A stretch of DNA of 64,000 nt from an uncultured Clostridia bacterium (GTDB lineage: Bacteria; Bacillota; Clostridia; UBA1381). Each line of letters begins with the position of its first letter. Position 1 is the stretch's first letter. Where the stretch lies: NCBI GenBank assembly GCA_947631085.1, contig CANRJY010000001.1:186001-250000 (forward strand), in the 5' to 3' direction. The notes under the pieces are model-generated. The model saw only the letters and a list, made by a program, of their open reading frames with translations. It was not told the DNA's origin and searched no databases. Below are positions 1 to 8,038 of the stretch, in pieces. A program made the translations under genes and the position numbers.

Positions 1-118
1 TGAGGGCGATATCGACAGCGAGGAAGCCGAGCTTGTAATGGTTGAGGACGAGGACCGGCTCCAGGCGGCGTTCAACGAGTTTCTCCGCCGTGACGAGGAA
101 GCGTTAAATCAGGAATAA
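1..118 (+). CDS. DUF1292-like protein, C-terminal fragment
   Basis: The window opens inside a plus-strand reading frame (first full codon at position 2) that ends at the TAA at 116-118. The 38 visible residues are very acidic and end in EEALNQE. The pattern of an acidic stretch, a VMVEDED-like segment and an amphipathic AFNEFLRR helix resembles the C-terminus of the DUF1292 family, small acidic proteins of unknown function. In clostridia these often lie near ruvX and fur-type genes, but that neighbourhood is outside the window. The assignment rests on a short piece and is tentative. Confidence 0.5.
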   Translation, partial: EGDIDSEEAELVMVEDEDRLQAAFNEFLRRDEEALNQE

Positions 119-179
119 TTAAAATATTGCGGTAATATGCCTGTAAAGATATTTTAATGAAAAAACATAAAATTTCCTA

Positions 180-208
180 TTGTAATTTTGCCGCGTTTGT
201 GGTATTAT
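180..208 (+). promoter_or_regulatory. Promoter of the structured RNA
   Basis: The -35 box is TTGTAA (180-185). The -10 box is TATTAT (203-208), preceded by an extended -10 TGG, with a 17-base spacer. It points at the gene-free structured region. Confidence 0.6.
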
Positions 209-214
209 AATTAC

Positions 215-525
215 AGAAACAAAACTTAATAAAAATCCCTGAGATTTCGCGTATTTAGGTCTTTTTTTTACCAACACATCTTATAAGGGATGCCGGCTCC
301 GGCTGCGGCGTATACGCCTCCGTTTCTTCGGAAATGCCAGTGGACATATAATGCACTCGGGCGGCGACCCACCTGCAATAGCAGGTAGAAACTCGACCTG
401 TTATAACGGTTATCTTGGGGTTTTGTTTTGCAAAAAGCGGTCAAGCCCGTACATAACCGTTATTTTATGATATTCCACTTACAAAAGAGCGTATCAGTGA
501 AAATGATACGCTCTTTTGTTGTTTG
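215..525 (+). ncRNA. Structured non-coding RNA (6S- or raiA-class candidate)
   Basis: This 440-base gap holds no convincing ORF. It has a promoter (TTGTAA at 180-185, 17-base spacer, TATTAT at 203-208 with extended TGG), GC-rich stem-forming stretches between 285 and 420, and a long closing pair (ATAACGGTTAT near 403-413 with ATAACCGTTAT near 453-463). It ends in a perfect 16-bp hairpin with a T-rich tail. A separate transcript of roughly 250-310 nt, dense in GC hairpins, fits an abundant housekeeping RNA. I considered 6S RNA (ssrS) and the raiA-motif RNA and cannot decide between them by eye. The TSS near 215 and the 3' end are inferred. Confidence 0.55.
481..519 (+). terminator. Intrinsic terminator after the structured RNA
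   Basis: A perfect 16-bp stem (481-496 with 504-519) around a 7-nt loop is followed by a T-rich GTTGTTTGTTT tract. It closes the RNA transcript and also separates it from the convergent gene that ends at 561. Confidence 0.85.
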
Positions 526-560
526 TTTACTTTTTATATTCCAAGCTTTAACGAATTTAA

Positions 561-2978
561 TCAATCCGGATAATATATATAATTGGGCTGCGCATAGATT
601 ATAACATCCAATTCGCTTAATTTCCTTATCGCGTCAATTACCCTTTTGCGGCTGCCGTTATTAAGCGTCAGAAGACATGTCCTGTATTTTCGCCCATTGT
701 CATACTGCGGGTTTCCGCTGCTGAACAAGAAACGGCATTCGCGCAAATTAAGCTCCGGCAGCGTTTTATTGAAATAATCGAGGTAATAGCCGCAAAAATC
801 CTCCGTAACAGAATCGTCGTCATATATACCGACAATTATTTCGTCCGTTTCAAATTCGTCTCCCTCGTATGGGTCATCGTATGTAAATATCCGATTTTCG
901 GCGAGCGGTGTCATTGTGCCGAGAGCGTCCCATACGAACGCTTTTATACTTGCTATCGGCGTATCGGACTTTTGAATATTCACGCCGCAGGAAAAACTCG
1001 TGCCTGTCGGTAAATCGGCTTTTATGTAATTCATGCTCGCAAGCGCGTTGTTTTCGTCATATGCCGCGACGATAAAATGATCCTGCCCGCTGCGTTCTGC
1101 AATTTTTGTAACGTCCATATCCACTATAAAGCTCGTACTGATCGGGATTTCGTCGTATTCCTCACCGCTTGCTGAAACGAGCCTTAATGAATTTATCGTG
1201 TACGGATATGTTTTTGGATTTACCTCCGTAAGCTGTACGACATTGTTTTCGCCGTTCACAATTATGTAATTGTAGTTGTCGCTGTGGAAATACTCACTGT
1301 AATCTTCGCCGTTTGCGCCCGTCACGCTTATCGGGTTGCCTATTGTCGGCACAGCCTCGGTGCTTACGCAGATATACGAGCCTTCCCAAATCGGCTCGGC
1401 TATCGTAACGGTTCGCCCTTCCCTCAGTTCGAGATTGCAGCTTTTTCCGTCCGCATTCATATTAGCGCCTATAGTCATTCTGCCGCCGATTTTAAATTCG
1501 CTTGACACGCGTACGGCGCTGTCACATCTGTTTGCGGATATAATGCAGTTGCGCAGCTCCACCGGAGATATGGCGTTAAGCGCGTGTGAGCCGTTATTGC
1601 CGGCAAGCATACAGTTTTCCAAAAGGACGTTTCCTCTGCTGTACAGAAAGATCCCGTTGCCGTCGTCGCCGACCGCGTTTATGTTATACATTTCAAACAT
1701 ATTGTCCGACGCGATAAGCATACTGCCTATTATCGTTCCGCCCTCAATCGGTATGTCGCCGTTTTCCTCGTCGAGCGTCCATAACCCGTCCTCGCGGGCG
1801 CTGAAGTTGTGGACGGTATCGGTACAATCGGTAAGTCCGCAGTTGTCACAGGCGGGCGTCGCGGTCAACGCTACGGTGCCTGTGCCGATGTTTTGTATAA
1901 TATGACCGTTCAGACAAATATACACTCCGTCAATAATATTCAGACTGGTTGACGTTACAATGTCATTCGTGAGATAATAATATCCCGCCTCTTCCGGCAG
2001 CGCGTCCGAGCTGTCCCACGCCGTCCACGTTTTGACCTCGTGGTTGTCGGTACAGTCCGCATCGGCGCATATTCTATGTATATGCGGCATGTCGTCATAT
2101 TCAAGCAAAAACTCCCTATTCGCCAAATAGTAATGCACCTTCAGCACCGCGCAATGCGCGGTCGGCTTATAAACGTCGGTTCCCCCGCTCGGTACGCTCG
2201 GCACAAGCTTTATCGTAACCGGACTTTCCTCGTCAATATAATAATAAGCCGATTCGATCTCATGCGCACGCTGCGTAGTAGGTTCAACCCACTGAATAAA
2301 CAGCAGATAGCCGGTCGAAGTGTTTTCGAAAAAAGCTTTACAGCCGGAAATGATTTGATCCAAATCATCACCTGTATATCGTTCCTTTAGTTCTTCTATG
2401 GAATTACATTTTACAATATACGGCTCGCTTTGAGGATTTAGCGTGTTTTCGTCTATATCAAGTCCGCCCGTATAATATTTAGTTGTTTTATAATTCTCTG
2501 ACTCGAGCAGCCTTGACATATCCGACAGCGCATGCACGGATATTTCCTTTCCAAGCTGAGAGTTATCCGCTTCAAGCAATATTGTTTGGGATCGCCAGTC
2601 TGCCGGATACCATGTGTAATCGCCGAACATTTCAAGGTCAATATCAAAAGTGCTTTCACCCTCTTTGACGGAAAGAACTCTGTACCGCCATGCGCCGCTG
2701 CCGGACACGTCCAAAAATATAAGAAACTTATCCTTAAAAAATTCATCATTGTATTTTTCCGGCTCTGTCATATCCGAGGGCAGCGCATCGACGGATTGGA
2801 CGACTGTAACAGTTTCTTCCAAATCCGTTTCCGAGCACGGGTCATATTCGACATTATACTTTACTTCCGCCGCGTTCGGCTCGTCGTAGGTGTACGCTCC
2901 CGCGCTCATCGGCGCGATATATACCGCGCAGATTAGCATTACTGCCGCCGTAATCAAACTAACCAACCTTTTTTTCAT
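561..2978 (-). CDS. Large secreted protein with beta-helix-like middle and I9-like C-terminal domain
   Basis: This is an 805-residue exported protein of unknown function. I chose the ATG at 2978 because an AAGGGA site precedes it and it opens directly into a signal peptide (MKKRLVSL, hydrophobic core, AGA cleavage region). A longer frame reaches 3089 but would run through the leader RNA. The middle (about residues 350-490) has short repeating hydrophobic/Asn-Gly rungs typical of a right-handed beta-helix. Two Cys/His/Asp-rich stretches may bind metal. The last ~95 residues, ending AQPNYIYYPD, resemble the inhibitor-I9/propeptide-like domain that ends many clostridial secreted proteins. Expression is probably controlled by the structured leader at 3012-3156. 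No catalytic motif is recognisable. Confidence 0.75.
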   Translation of the reverse strand: MKKRLVSLITAAVMLICAVYIAPMSAGAYTYDEPNAAEVKYNVEYDPCSETDLEETVTVVQSVDALPSDMTEPEKYNDEFFKDKFLIFLDVSGSGAWRYRVLSVKEGESTFDIDLEMFGDYTWYPADWRSQTILLEADNSQLGKEISVHALSDMSRLLESENYKTTKYYTGGLDIDENTLNPQSEPYIVKCNSIEELKERYTGDDLDQIISGCKAFFENTSTGYLLFIQWVEPTTQRAHEIESAYYYIDEESPVTIKLVPSVPSGGTDVYKPTAHCAVLKVHYYLANREFLLEYDDMPHIHRICADADCTDNHEVKTWTAWDSSDALPEEAGYYYLTNDIVTSTSLNIIDGVYICLNGHIIQNIGTGTVALTATPACDNCGLTDCTDTVHNFSAREDGLWTLDEENGDIPIEGGTIIGSMLIASDNMFEMYNINAVGDDGNGIFLYSRGNVLLENCMLAGNNGSHALNAISPVELRNCIISANRCDSAVRVSSEFKIGGRMTIGANMNADGKSCNLELREGRTVTIAEPIWEGSYICVSTEAVPTIGNPISVTGANGEDYSEYFHSDNYNYIIVNGENNVVQLTEVNPKTYPYTINSLRLVSASGEEYDEIPISTSFIVDMDVTKIAERSGQDHFIVAAYDENNALASMNYIKADLPTGTSFSCGVNIQKSDTPIASIKAFVWDALGTMTPLAENRIFTYDDPYEGDEFETDEIIVGIYDDDSVTEDFCGYYLDYFNKTLPELNLRECRFLFSSGNPQYDNGRKYRTCLLTLNNGSRKRVIDAIRKLSELDVIIYAQPNYIYYPD

Positions 2979-3011
2979 AAAAACATTCCCTTCTCTGAAA
3001 AATTGTAAATT

Positions 3012-3156
3012 AAAAAGTGCGCCGCATAAATTCTCAGCGGCGCACCCAAAAACGCCACTTTGATTTAATGCTGCGACACACTTTATCATACAAACACTTC
3101 ATATAGGTATGAAAACCAAAGCGTGCGCTTTTTACTAGCGCAAGCCTATATGAAGT
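3012..3156 (-). promoter_or_regulatory. Riboswitch-like leader RNA, copy A, with antiterminator/terminator
   Basis: Reading the minus strand, P1 is a perfect 12-bp helix (3156-3145 with 3107-3096). Inside it is P2 (TGCGCT 3142-3137 with AGCGCA 3129-3124, loop AGTAAAA), then CTTTG at 3121-3117. Downstream is P3 (AGTG 3082-3079 with CATT 3070-3067, loop TGTCGCAG), then CAAAG at 3062-3058, able to form a pseudoknot with CTTTG. AGTGGCG (3059-3053) can pair with CGCCGCT (3042-3036). That pairing excludes the terminator GTGCGCCGC/GCGGCGCAC (3045-3037 with 3025-3017), which is followed by TTTTTA. The same architecture recurs at 30248-30412. It sits 34 nt before the start codon of the secreted protein. 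Confidence 0.75.
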
Positions 3157-3180
3157 ATTAAGTAGTATGCCGCATTCATA

Positions 3181-3209
3181 ATATTATCATACATATTTAA
3201 ATTTGTAAA
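3181..3209 (-). promoter_or_regulatory. Promoter of the secreted protein and its leader
   Basis: On the minus strand: -35 TTTACA (3209-3204), 17-base spacer, -10 TAATAT (3186-3181) with an extended TGA just upstream. It predicts a leader of about 195 nt before the ATG at 2978. Confidence 0.65.
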
Positions 3210-3263
3210 GATGCAAATCCGATAATTTTTCCCGTTTGACTGTCTGCTCCTCGCAGAAATGAG

Positions 3264-3291
3264 AAATGGCGCAGCCTGAGCTGCGCCATTT
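3264..3291 (-). terminator. Hairpin terminator of the sigma/anti-sigma operon
   Basis: A perfect 12-bp stem (3264-3275 with 3280-3291) with a 4-nt loop lies 48 bases past the anti-sigma stop codon. The following minus-strand tract is T-rich but interrupted. Confidence 0.6.
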
Positions 3292-3338
3292 TGCATAATT
3301 AAATGTTGTTTTTCTCAAATACCCCGTTTACCGCCGTT

Positions 3339-4928
3339 TTAATACACAAGCGTTACGCTTATTATATTTCCTGTGCTGTAAACATTCACGCTGCAGCTGT
3401 CTGCGACGCTTAGTATTTCCGACTCGAGATCGTTAATGCTGTCTCCGTCTATCATGTAAGCGTCCCGCTCTGTATACAGTGCATATCCGTTGAGAATTTC
3501 TTTTATCTCTGAAAGCTGTTCTTCATCGGTATAGCTGATTTCTATAATTGCCTCGCCGATCTCATCGGATGAATCGCCCTCAGTCGGAGGCGCAGCGCCG
3601 CCCGAGCTGCCCCCTGATGAACCGCCTCCGCCGCTGCCGGAAGCTGCGCCACCGGAACCACTGGGGCCCCCGCCGCCGCTGCTGCCGGGCGGTTCGGGAT
3701 GCGTCACATCCTCATCGGAGCCGCTGTGTGAACCCGAACTTCCCGAGCTCGTGTCCGGTCTTTTTGTGGGCTCGGGATGATCTTCAACGTCATCGTTATC
3801 GGGCTTGACAGTCGGATTCGGCTTGACAGTGGGTTTGGACGGTGCGATTCCTCCCGAACTCGTAGAACCGCCGGCAGTGGCGCTGCCATGACTGTGGCTC
3901 ACACCGCCCTGACTTTCGGAAATATTCTCCTTTTCGTCCATCGGATCTATTTTTACCTGGGCTATGCCGTCGTCGCTGTCGTCTGTTTCGCCGTTTGAAA
4001 CATTTTGGCGAAGCGGCGATGATTCCTGCTGTACCGGCGCGCGCGTTGCGGACGGTTTTAAAACATTTGACGGCACCGCTGCGGGCGCTGTCGGTTTTAC
4101 AGCCGTTCCGCCGCCCTGGTCATTTGACGGCCCGTATACGGGTTCGTTTGCGGTCTCAGGCATTCCCTGAGAAGTCTGAATGTTGTCGTTTGACGGAATA
4201 CTGTCGTTTAATGTAATATTGCTCTTTCCGGTATCCGTGCCGCCCGAAACGGACGGATATGTATATGACGGTCTGCTGTAGCTTCCGGCGGAGCCCGACG
4301 TTCCAGAAGATTTCGGCGCGCCTGCGGACGTTCTGCCGGTACCGCCTGATATTCTCGCAGTATTTCCCGAGTTCTCCGCCGTATTGTCCGATGTTCCCGA
4401 AGCGCTGCCGAATGTCTTTTTCACGCCGTTTGAAGGCGCTGCCGTCGGTTGTGACGTTCGCGGCTGTATTTCGGAAAATCCTGTCTGCGGCGCGGCTGTC
4501 GGCAAAAGCATCGCAGCGAAATCAATCTCCGGCGCGTTCTTGCCCTCCGATATTTCAAATGATGAAACAGCAGCTCCGTCATTATTGTACGTTACCCTTT
4601 CCGAGAGCGTTTCTCCGTTATTGCCTATCACCGCCGCAAGAAGCAGACAAGCGGCGATCGACGAATAATCGCGGCTATATTTCTTGACCGCGCGCCATAT
4701 TCTTCCTTTGTTTTCCTCCGCGTCAATTCGGCTGTTCACCTTTTCAAGGAAATCAGCCGGCGGCTCTATTTTAGGGAGAGTATTCAAATAATTGATAACG
4801 GACATCAAAAAATCGAGCTCTGACCGACATTTCGGGCATTGTTCCGCGTGTTCGGACAGGGCGGCTTTCTCGTCGTCCGTCAAATTTGCATAATTGTCAA
4901 GCATTAAACGAAAATCATCGCAGTTCAT
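3339..4928 (-). CDS. Zinc-finger anti-sigma factor with long low-complexity extracellular region
   Basis: This is a 529-residue membrane anti-sigma factor that should hold the upstream ECF sigma factor inactive at the membrane. The start ATG at 4928 (MNCDDF) has a strong GGGGGAG site; an in-frame upstream ATG overlaps that site. The N-terminus has the His-x3-Cys-x2-Cys zinc-binding signature (HAEQCPKC), followed by one transmembrane helix (around residues 92-105). About 320 residues rich in Ser, Gly, Thr, Pro and Asn follow, outside the membrane, then a compact ~75-residue C-terminal domain with an alternating beta/alpha pattern. Such a long wall-spanning linker suggests the C-terminal domain senses something at or beyond the cell wall. 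That role is inference. Confidence 0.8.
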   Translation of the reverse strand: MNCDDFRLMLDNYANLTDDEKAALSEHAEQCPKCRSELDFLMSVINYLNTLPKIEPPADFLEKVNSRIDAEENKGRIWRAVKKYSRDYSSIAACLLLAAVIGNNGETLSERVTYNNDGAAVSSFEISEGKNAPEIDFAAMLLPTAAPQTGFSEIQPRTSQPTAAPSNGVKKTFGSASGTSDNTAENSGNTARISGGTGRTSAGAPKSSGTSGSAGSYSRPSYTYPSVSGGTDTGKSNITLNDSIPSNDNIQTSQGMPETANEPVYGPSNDQGGGTAVKPTAPAAVPSNVLKPSATRAPVQQESSPLRQNVSNGETDDSDDGIAQVKIDPMDEKENISESQGGVSHSHGSATAGGSTSSGGIAPSKPTVKPNPTVKPDNDDVEDHPEPTKRPDTSSGSSGSHSGSDEDVTHPEPPGSSGGGGPSGSGGAASGSGGGGSSGGSSGGAAPPTEGDSSDEIGEAIIEISYTDEEQLSEIKEILNGYALYTERDAYMIDGDSINDLESEILSVADSCSVNVYSTGNIISVTLVY

Positions 4929-4998
4929 ATATACTCCCCCTTTCTTTATCATTTTTCATATTATTAGACGTTATTTTCACAAAAAAGTTCCCGTTTTT

Positions 4999-5565
4999 TT
5001 AAAAAATATTCTTATTTTTTATCAATATTTTTCTAAGCCCGTTTCTTGCTCTGTTAAGCCTCGATTTCACTGTCCCAACGGGACATCGCAGCACCTCTGC
5101 CGCCTCATCGTAGCTCATCATCTCGATATCGCACAGAGTGATAACCTCACGATATTCTGCCTTCAAGGACGCAATCGCGTCCCTCACCGCTCTTTGCCGC
5201 TCATTTTGCTCTATCTGTTCTTCCGGTTCCGGAGCCGTGTCCTTTATTTCCCTCTCCGCTCCGTCATCCGGAGGAGCGTTTATGCTGATAACTCCGCCCG
5301 CGCGCTGACGTTTTCTTAATATATCGGCGCACACGTTGGACGTTATGCGGTAGATCCATGTTGTGAGCGAGGAATTTCCCTTAAACGAGCCAATACTCTT
5401 ATACACACGCACAAAAACCTCTTGCGCCGCATCGTTTGCATCCTCATAATCGGAGAGCATATTGTATGCCATATTTATGACAGGCGACTGAAATTTAAGC
5501 ACAAGCTCATTAAACGCGTCTCTGTCGGCGCGCTTACAGCGTTTTATTAAATCTGCTTCGCTCAA
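4999..5565 (-). CDS. ECF RNA polymerase sigma factor
   Basis: This 188-residue protein has sigma region 2 (about residues 20-90, with the DAAQEVFVRVYKSIGSF core that binds the -10 element and core polymerase) and region 4 helix-turn-helix (about 125-180, DEAAEVLRCPVGTVKSRLNRAR). It starts with TTG at 5565, supported by a GGGGGTGAG site 6 bases upstream; there is no nearby ATG in frame. It lies 70 bases upstream of the anti-sigma gene, forming a classic sigma/anti-sigma operon, and 38 bases after aroC, so it may also be reached by read-through. I found no convincing autoregulatory -35 AAC motif. Confidence 0.88.
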   Translation of the reverse strand: MSEADLIKRCKRADRDAFNELVLKFQSPVINMAYNMLSDYEDANDAAQEVFVRVYKSIGSFKGNSSLTTWIYRITSNVCADILRKRQRAGGVISINAPPDDGAEREIKDTAPEPEEQIEQNERQRAVRDAIASLKAEYREVITLCDIEMMSYDEAAEVLRCPVGTVKSRLNRARNGLRKILIKNKNIF

Positions 5566-5603
5566 TCCCCGCTCACCCCCTATATGCGGAATTTCAGAGT
5601 ATT

Positions 5604-6749
5604 TTAGTATTTTTCCGTTCTTGAAATATACTCGTTATAGTAGGTTCTCACGTCCTCCGCGCAATCACCGCTGAATTTATCGAGGAACGCCTTCGCAAGC
5701 TCAAAAGCGACAGCCGCTTTTACCACCACCGAGCAGGCGGGAACCGCGCACACATCGGAGCGTTCCACCGTCGCTTCGCGCGGGGTCTTATCGTTTATAT
5801 CCACGGTTTTAAGCGGATTATAGAGCGTAGGGATAGGTTTCATGGCGGCGCGTACCACGATCGGTTCTCCGTTTGACATTCCGCCCTCGATGCCGCCGGC
5901 ATTATTTGTAAGACGCTTAAAGCCGCCGTCATAAATAATCTCGTCATGCACCTTTGAACCGACGTTGGCGCTGCATTCGAAGCCCATACCGATTTCCACT
6001 CCCTTGATCGCCTGCACGCTCATTACCGAAAATGCGATATTTGCATCAAGCTTGCGATCGTAATGAACATAGCTGCCGAGCCCCGCAGGAACACCCTCGG
6101 CTATGACCTCGACAACGCCGCCGCACGACTCGCCCGCAGCCTTCACGCCGTCAATATATTCCATAGCCTTTTTTTCGGACTGTTCGTCGGCAAAACCTAC
6201 GGGAGACTGAGCCGCGCGCTCGAAAAAGCCCGCGTCGGTAACTTTTCCCGCGTCCTTGACGGAACCTATACTTACCACATGTCTTGACAGCTTAATTCCA
6301 AATTCGTCCAAAAGCTGCTCGCATACCGCTCCGACGGCGACTCTCGCCGCGGTTTCACGCGCGCTGGCGCGCTCGAGAACATTACGCATATCGCGGTGAG
6401 CGTATTTCATTCCGCCGGTCAGATCCGCGTGACCCGGGCGTGGACAGTCAACGCAGCGCTTGCCGTTTGAGCTTTCGGCGCCCATGATTTCTTCCCAGTT
6501 TTTCCAGTCCTTGTTTTCGATTTTAATCGCGATAGGGCTGCCGAGCGTAAGTCCGCCGCGCACGCCGGACAGAATTTCAGCCGTATCCTTTTCAATCAGC
6601 ATTCTGCCGCCGCGTCCGTAACCCTTTTGGCGGCTCGCCAATGCGGAGTTTATTTTATCAACATCGATTTTCACATTTGACGGCATACCCTCTATTATAA
6701 CCGTCAGACATTTGCCGTGTGTTTCTCCGGCTGTAAGATATCTTAACAT
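5604..6749 (-). CDS. aroC: Chorismate synthase
   Basis: The product makes chorismate from 5-enolpyruvylshikimate-3-phosphate using reduced FMN, the last shared step of aromatic biosynthesis. The 381 residues fit the family. Signatures are the N-terminal GETHGKCLTVIIEGMP, the Arg-rich RQKGYGRGGRM loop, the central RASARETAARVAVGA segment and the C-terminal DVCAVPACSVV. No other shikimate-pathway gene lies nearby; the next gene downstream is the ECF sigma factor, 38 bases away. A sigma-A promoter stands upstream at 6786-6814. Confidence 0.96.
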   Translation of the reverse strand: MLRYLTAGETHGKCLTVIIEGMPSNVKIDVDKINSALASRQKGYGRGGRMLIEKDTAEILSGVRGGLTLGSPIAIKIENKDWKNWEEIMGAESSNGKRCVDCPRPGHADLTGGMKYAHRDMRNVLERASARETAARVAVGAVCEQLLDEFGIKLSRHVVSIGSVKDAGKVTDAGFFERAAQSPVGFADEQSEKKAMEYIDGVKAAGESCGGVVEVIAEGVPAGLGSYVHYDRKLDANIAFSVMSVQAIKGVEIGMGFECSANVGSKVHDEIIYDGGFKRLTNNAGGIEGGMSNGEPIVVRAAMKPIPTLYNPLKTVDINDKTPREATVERSDVCAVPACSVVVKAAVAFELAKAFLDKFSGDCAEDVRTYYNEYISRTEKY

Positions 6750-6785
6750 AATAATTCCCCTTCTTAAAAACTGATAATTTTTTTT

Positions 6786-6814
6786 ATTTTATCACTTTTT
6801 AATATCTTTTTCAA
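6786..6814 (-). promoter_or_regulatory. Promoter of aroC
   Basis: On the minus strand: -35 TTGAAA (6814-6809), 17-base spacer, -10 TAAAAT (6791-6786). Confidence 0.7.
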
Positions 6815-6840
6815 CCCATATATAAAATATTTAAGAAGCA

Positions 6841-6876
6841 AAAAATCACCTCGAAAATTTTCGAGGTGATTTTTTT
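6841..6876 (-). terminator. Intrinsic terminator of the PrsA-like gene
   Basis: A palindrome with core TCACCTCG/CGAGGTGA (6846-6853 with 6862-6869) is flanked by A and T runs on both sides. It lies 3 bases past the stop of the minus-strand foldase gene and reads as a terminator in either direction. Confidence 0.85.
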
Positions 6877-6879
6877 GGT

Positions 6880-7860
6880 TTATTCTGTTTCCGTTTCCGT
6901 TTCGGATTCCGTATCGGTTTCCGCATTGTCTTCCGCGTCAAGTGCATCGATGACGTCTTGGTTCATTTCCACCTTTATGCCGAACTCCTCAGCCTTCGCC
7001 TCAAGAGCCGCGTCATATTTCGCCGATTCCATCACGCTTTCTATTGTCGACAAATTATCATTATAGAACTTATCGAACAGCTCCGGAGTTTCATCAAGAG
7101 CAAGTCTCTTTATAATATGATAACCAAAGCTTGTCTCGCACATTCCTATTTCACCCGGCTGCAGCGATTTTGTCATGTCCTCAAATTCCTGCACCATATC
7201 GCCTTCGGTGAAAATATATCCGTCCGCGTTCGACGCCATTCCCGGATCTTCGTTATACTGAGTGATAAGCGCGTCAAAATCCTCGCCCGCCTGAGCTTTT
7301 GCGAGAACCTCGTCCGCCTTCGTCTTTGCCTCGGCAAGCTTTGCATCGTCCAAAGACGCGCCTGTAGCCTGATCGGTCGTCATTATAAGAACATGCTTTG
7401 CGCGCATGAAATTATCCTTAAAATACTGTTTTTTCTCATCATCCGTGGGATCAGCGGTTTCAAGCTGTTCCATCAGCTGCTGCGCGTTTGCGCTCGCTCT
7501 GAATATCTGCTCGAGAACATCGTCGCCGATACCGTAATCCTTTAATGTTTCCTCGGCAGCCTTATATCCGCCGAAAATCTGCGCTTTTATATTAGCCACC
7601 TGATCCGAAATTGTCTGCTCGTCCTCCTCGCTCATCTCAATGTTCATAGCCTCGGAAACCGCGTTGACAAGATATGACTGCTTCAACGAATCGGCCGCAT
7701 CCTGAGCGCTGCCCGCGCCGCCGTAATCGCACATAAATTTAACCGCGCCCTCCGATACAGCGCTGTTGCCGACCGTAAGCGCTGTTTTGCCGCTTGAAGA
7801 ACATCCACCCAAAAGCAGCGCCGCAGCAATAACAGCCGTTAGTAATCCTTTAATTTTCAT
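6880..7860 (-). CDS. prsA: PrsA-like peptidyl-prolyl cis-trans isomerase lipoprotein
   Basis: This 326-residue lipoprotein foldase should act outside the membrane on newly exported proteins. The N-terminus is a lipoprotein signal with lipobox LLGGC (Cys at about residue 20). A SurA-like helical segment follows, then a parvulin-type isomerase domain (about residues 150-245) with the hallmarks AKHVLI, DFDALITQYNEDPG and SFGYHIIKR. The C-terminus is a simple Thr/Glu tail (ETETETE). It is monocistronic: its own promoter lies at 7897-7925 and a terminator at 6841-6876. The symbol denotes family membership; several parvulin lipoproteins can coexist in clostridia. Confidence 0.88.
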   Translation of the reverse strand: MKIKGLLTAVIAAALLLGGCSSSGKTALTVGNSAVSEGAVKFMCDYGGAGSAQDAADSLKQSYLVNAVSEAMNIEMSEEDEQTISDQVANIKAQIFGGYKAAEETLKDYGIGDDVLEQIFRASANAQQLMEQLETADPTDDEKKQYFKDNFMRAKHVLIMTTDQATGASLDDAKLAEAKTKADEVLAKAQAGEDFDALITQYNEDPGMASNADGYIFTEGDMVQEFEDMTKSLQPGEIGMCETSFGYHIIKRLALDETPELFDKFYNDNLSTIESVMESAKYDAALEAKAEEFGIKVEMNQDVIDALDAEDNAETDTESETETETE

Positions 7861-7896
7861 GTTTTTGTATCTCCTTTTGTAAATAAATATAGATAT

Positions 7897-7925
7897 AGTA
7901 TATGCTCATTTGATATTTTTGTCAA
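7897..7925 (-). promoter_or_regulatory. Promoter of the PrsA-like gene
   Basis: On the minus strand: consensus -35 TTGACA (7925-7920), 17-base spacer, -10 TATACT (7902-7897). Confidence 0.85.
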
Positions 7926-7975
7926 TAATATTAATAAAAATTTAATATTTTGTACGATATTTATAATTATTTTCC

Positions 7976-8004
7976 TTTACTTTTGATGTAAAAAATTATA
8001 TAAT
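7976..8004 (+). promoter_or_regulatory. Promoter of the site-2 protease/scpAB operon
   Basis: -35 TTTACT (7976-7981), 17-base spacer, -10 TATAAT (7999-8004), 34 bases before the first start codon. It is divergent from the PrsA promoter. Confidence 0.75.
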
Positions 8005-8038
8005 ATAAATATATGCAATCTATTTTCGGAGGATAACA

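Noticed and set aside
1336-1905. Plus-strand ORF of 189 codons inside the secreted-protein gene
   Set aside because: It is antisense to a well-supported gene, with no ribosome site and no recognisable motif; codon bias of the real gene explains it.
2979-3089. N-terminal extension of the secreted protein to the upstream in-frame ATG at 3089
   Set aside because: It would place a signal peptide 37 residues inside the protein and would overlap the P3, antiterminator and terminator of the leader RNA.
3012-3156. Identity of the two leaders as c-di-GMP riboswitches
   Set aside because: The conserved tetraloop/receptor and CGCAAAGCC-type core of class I and the class II core are absent; only the short CAAAG is shared.
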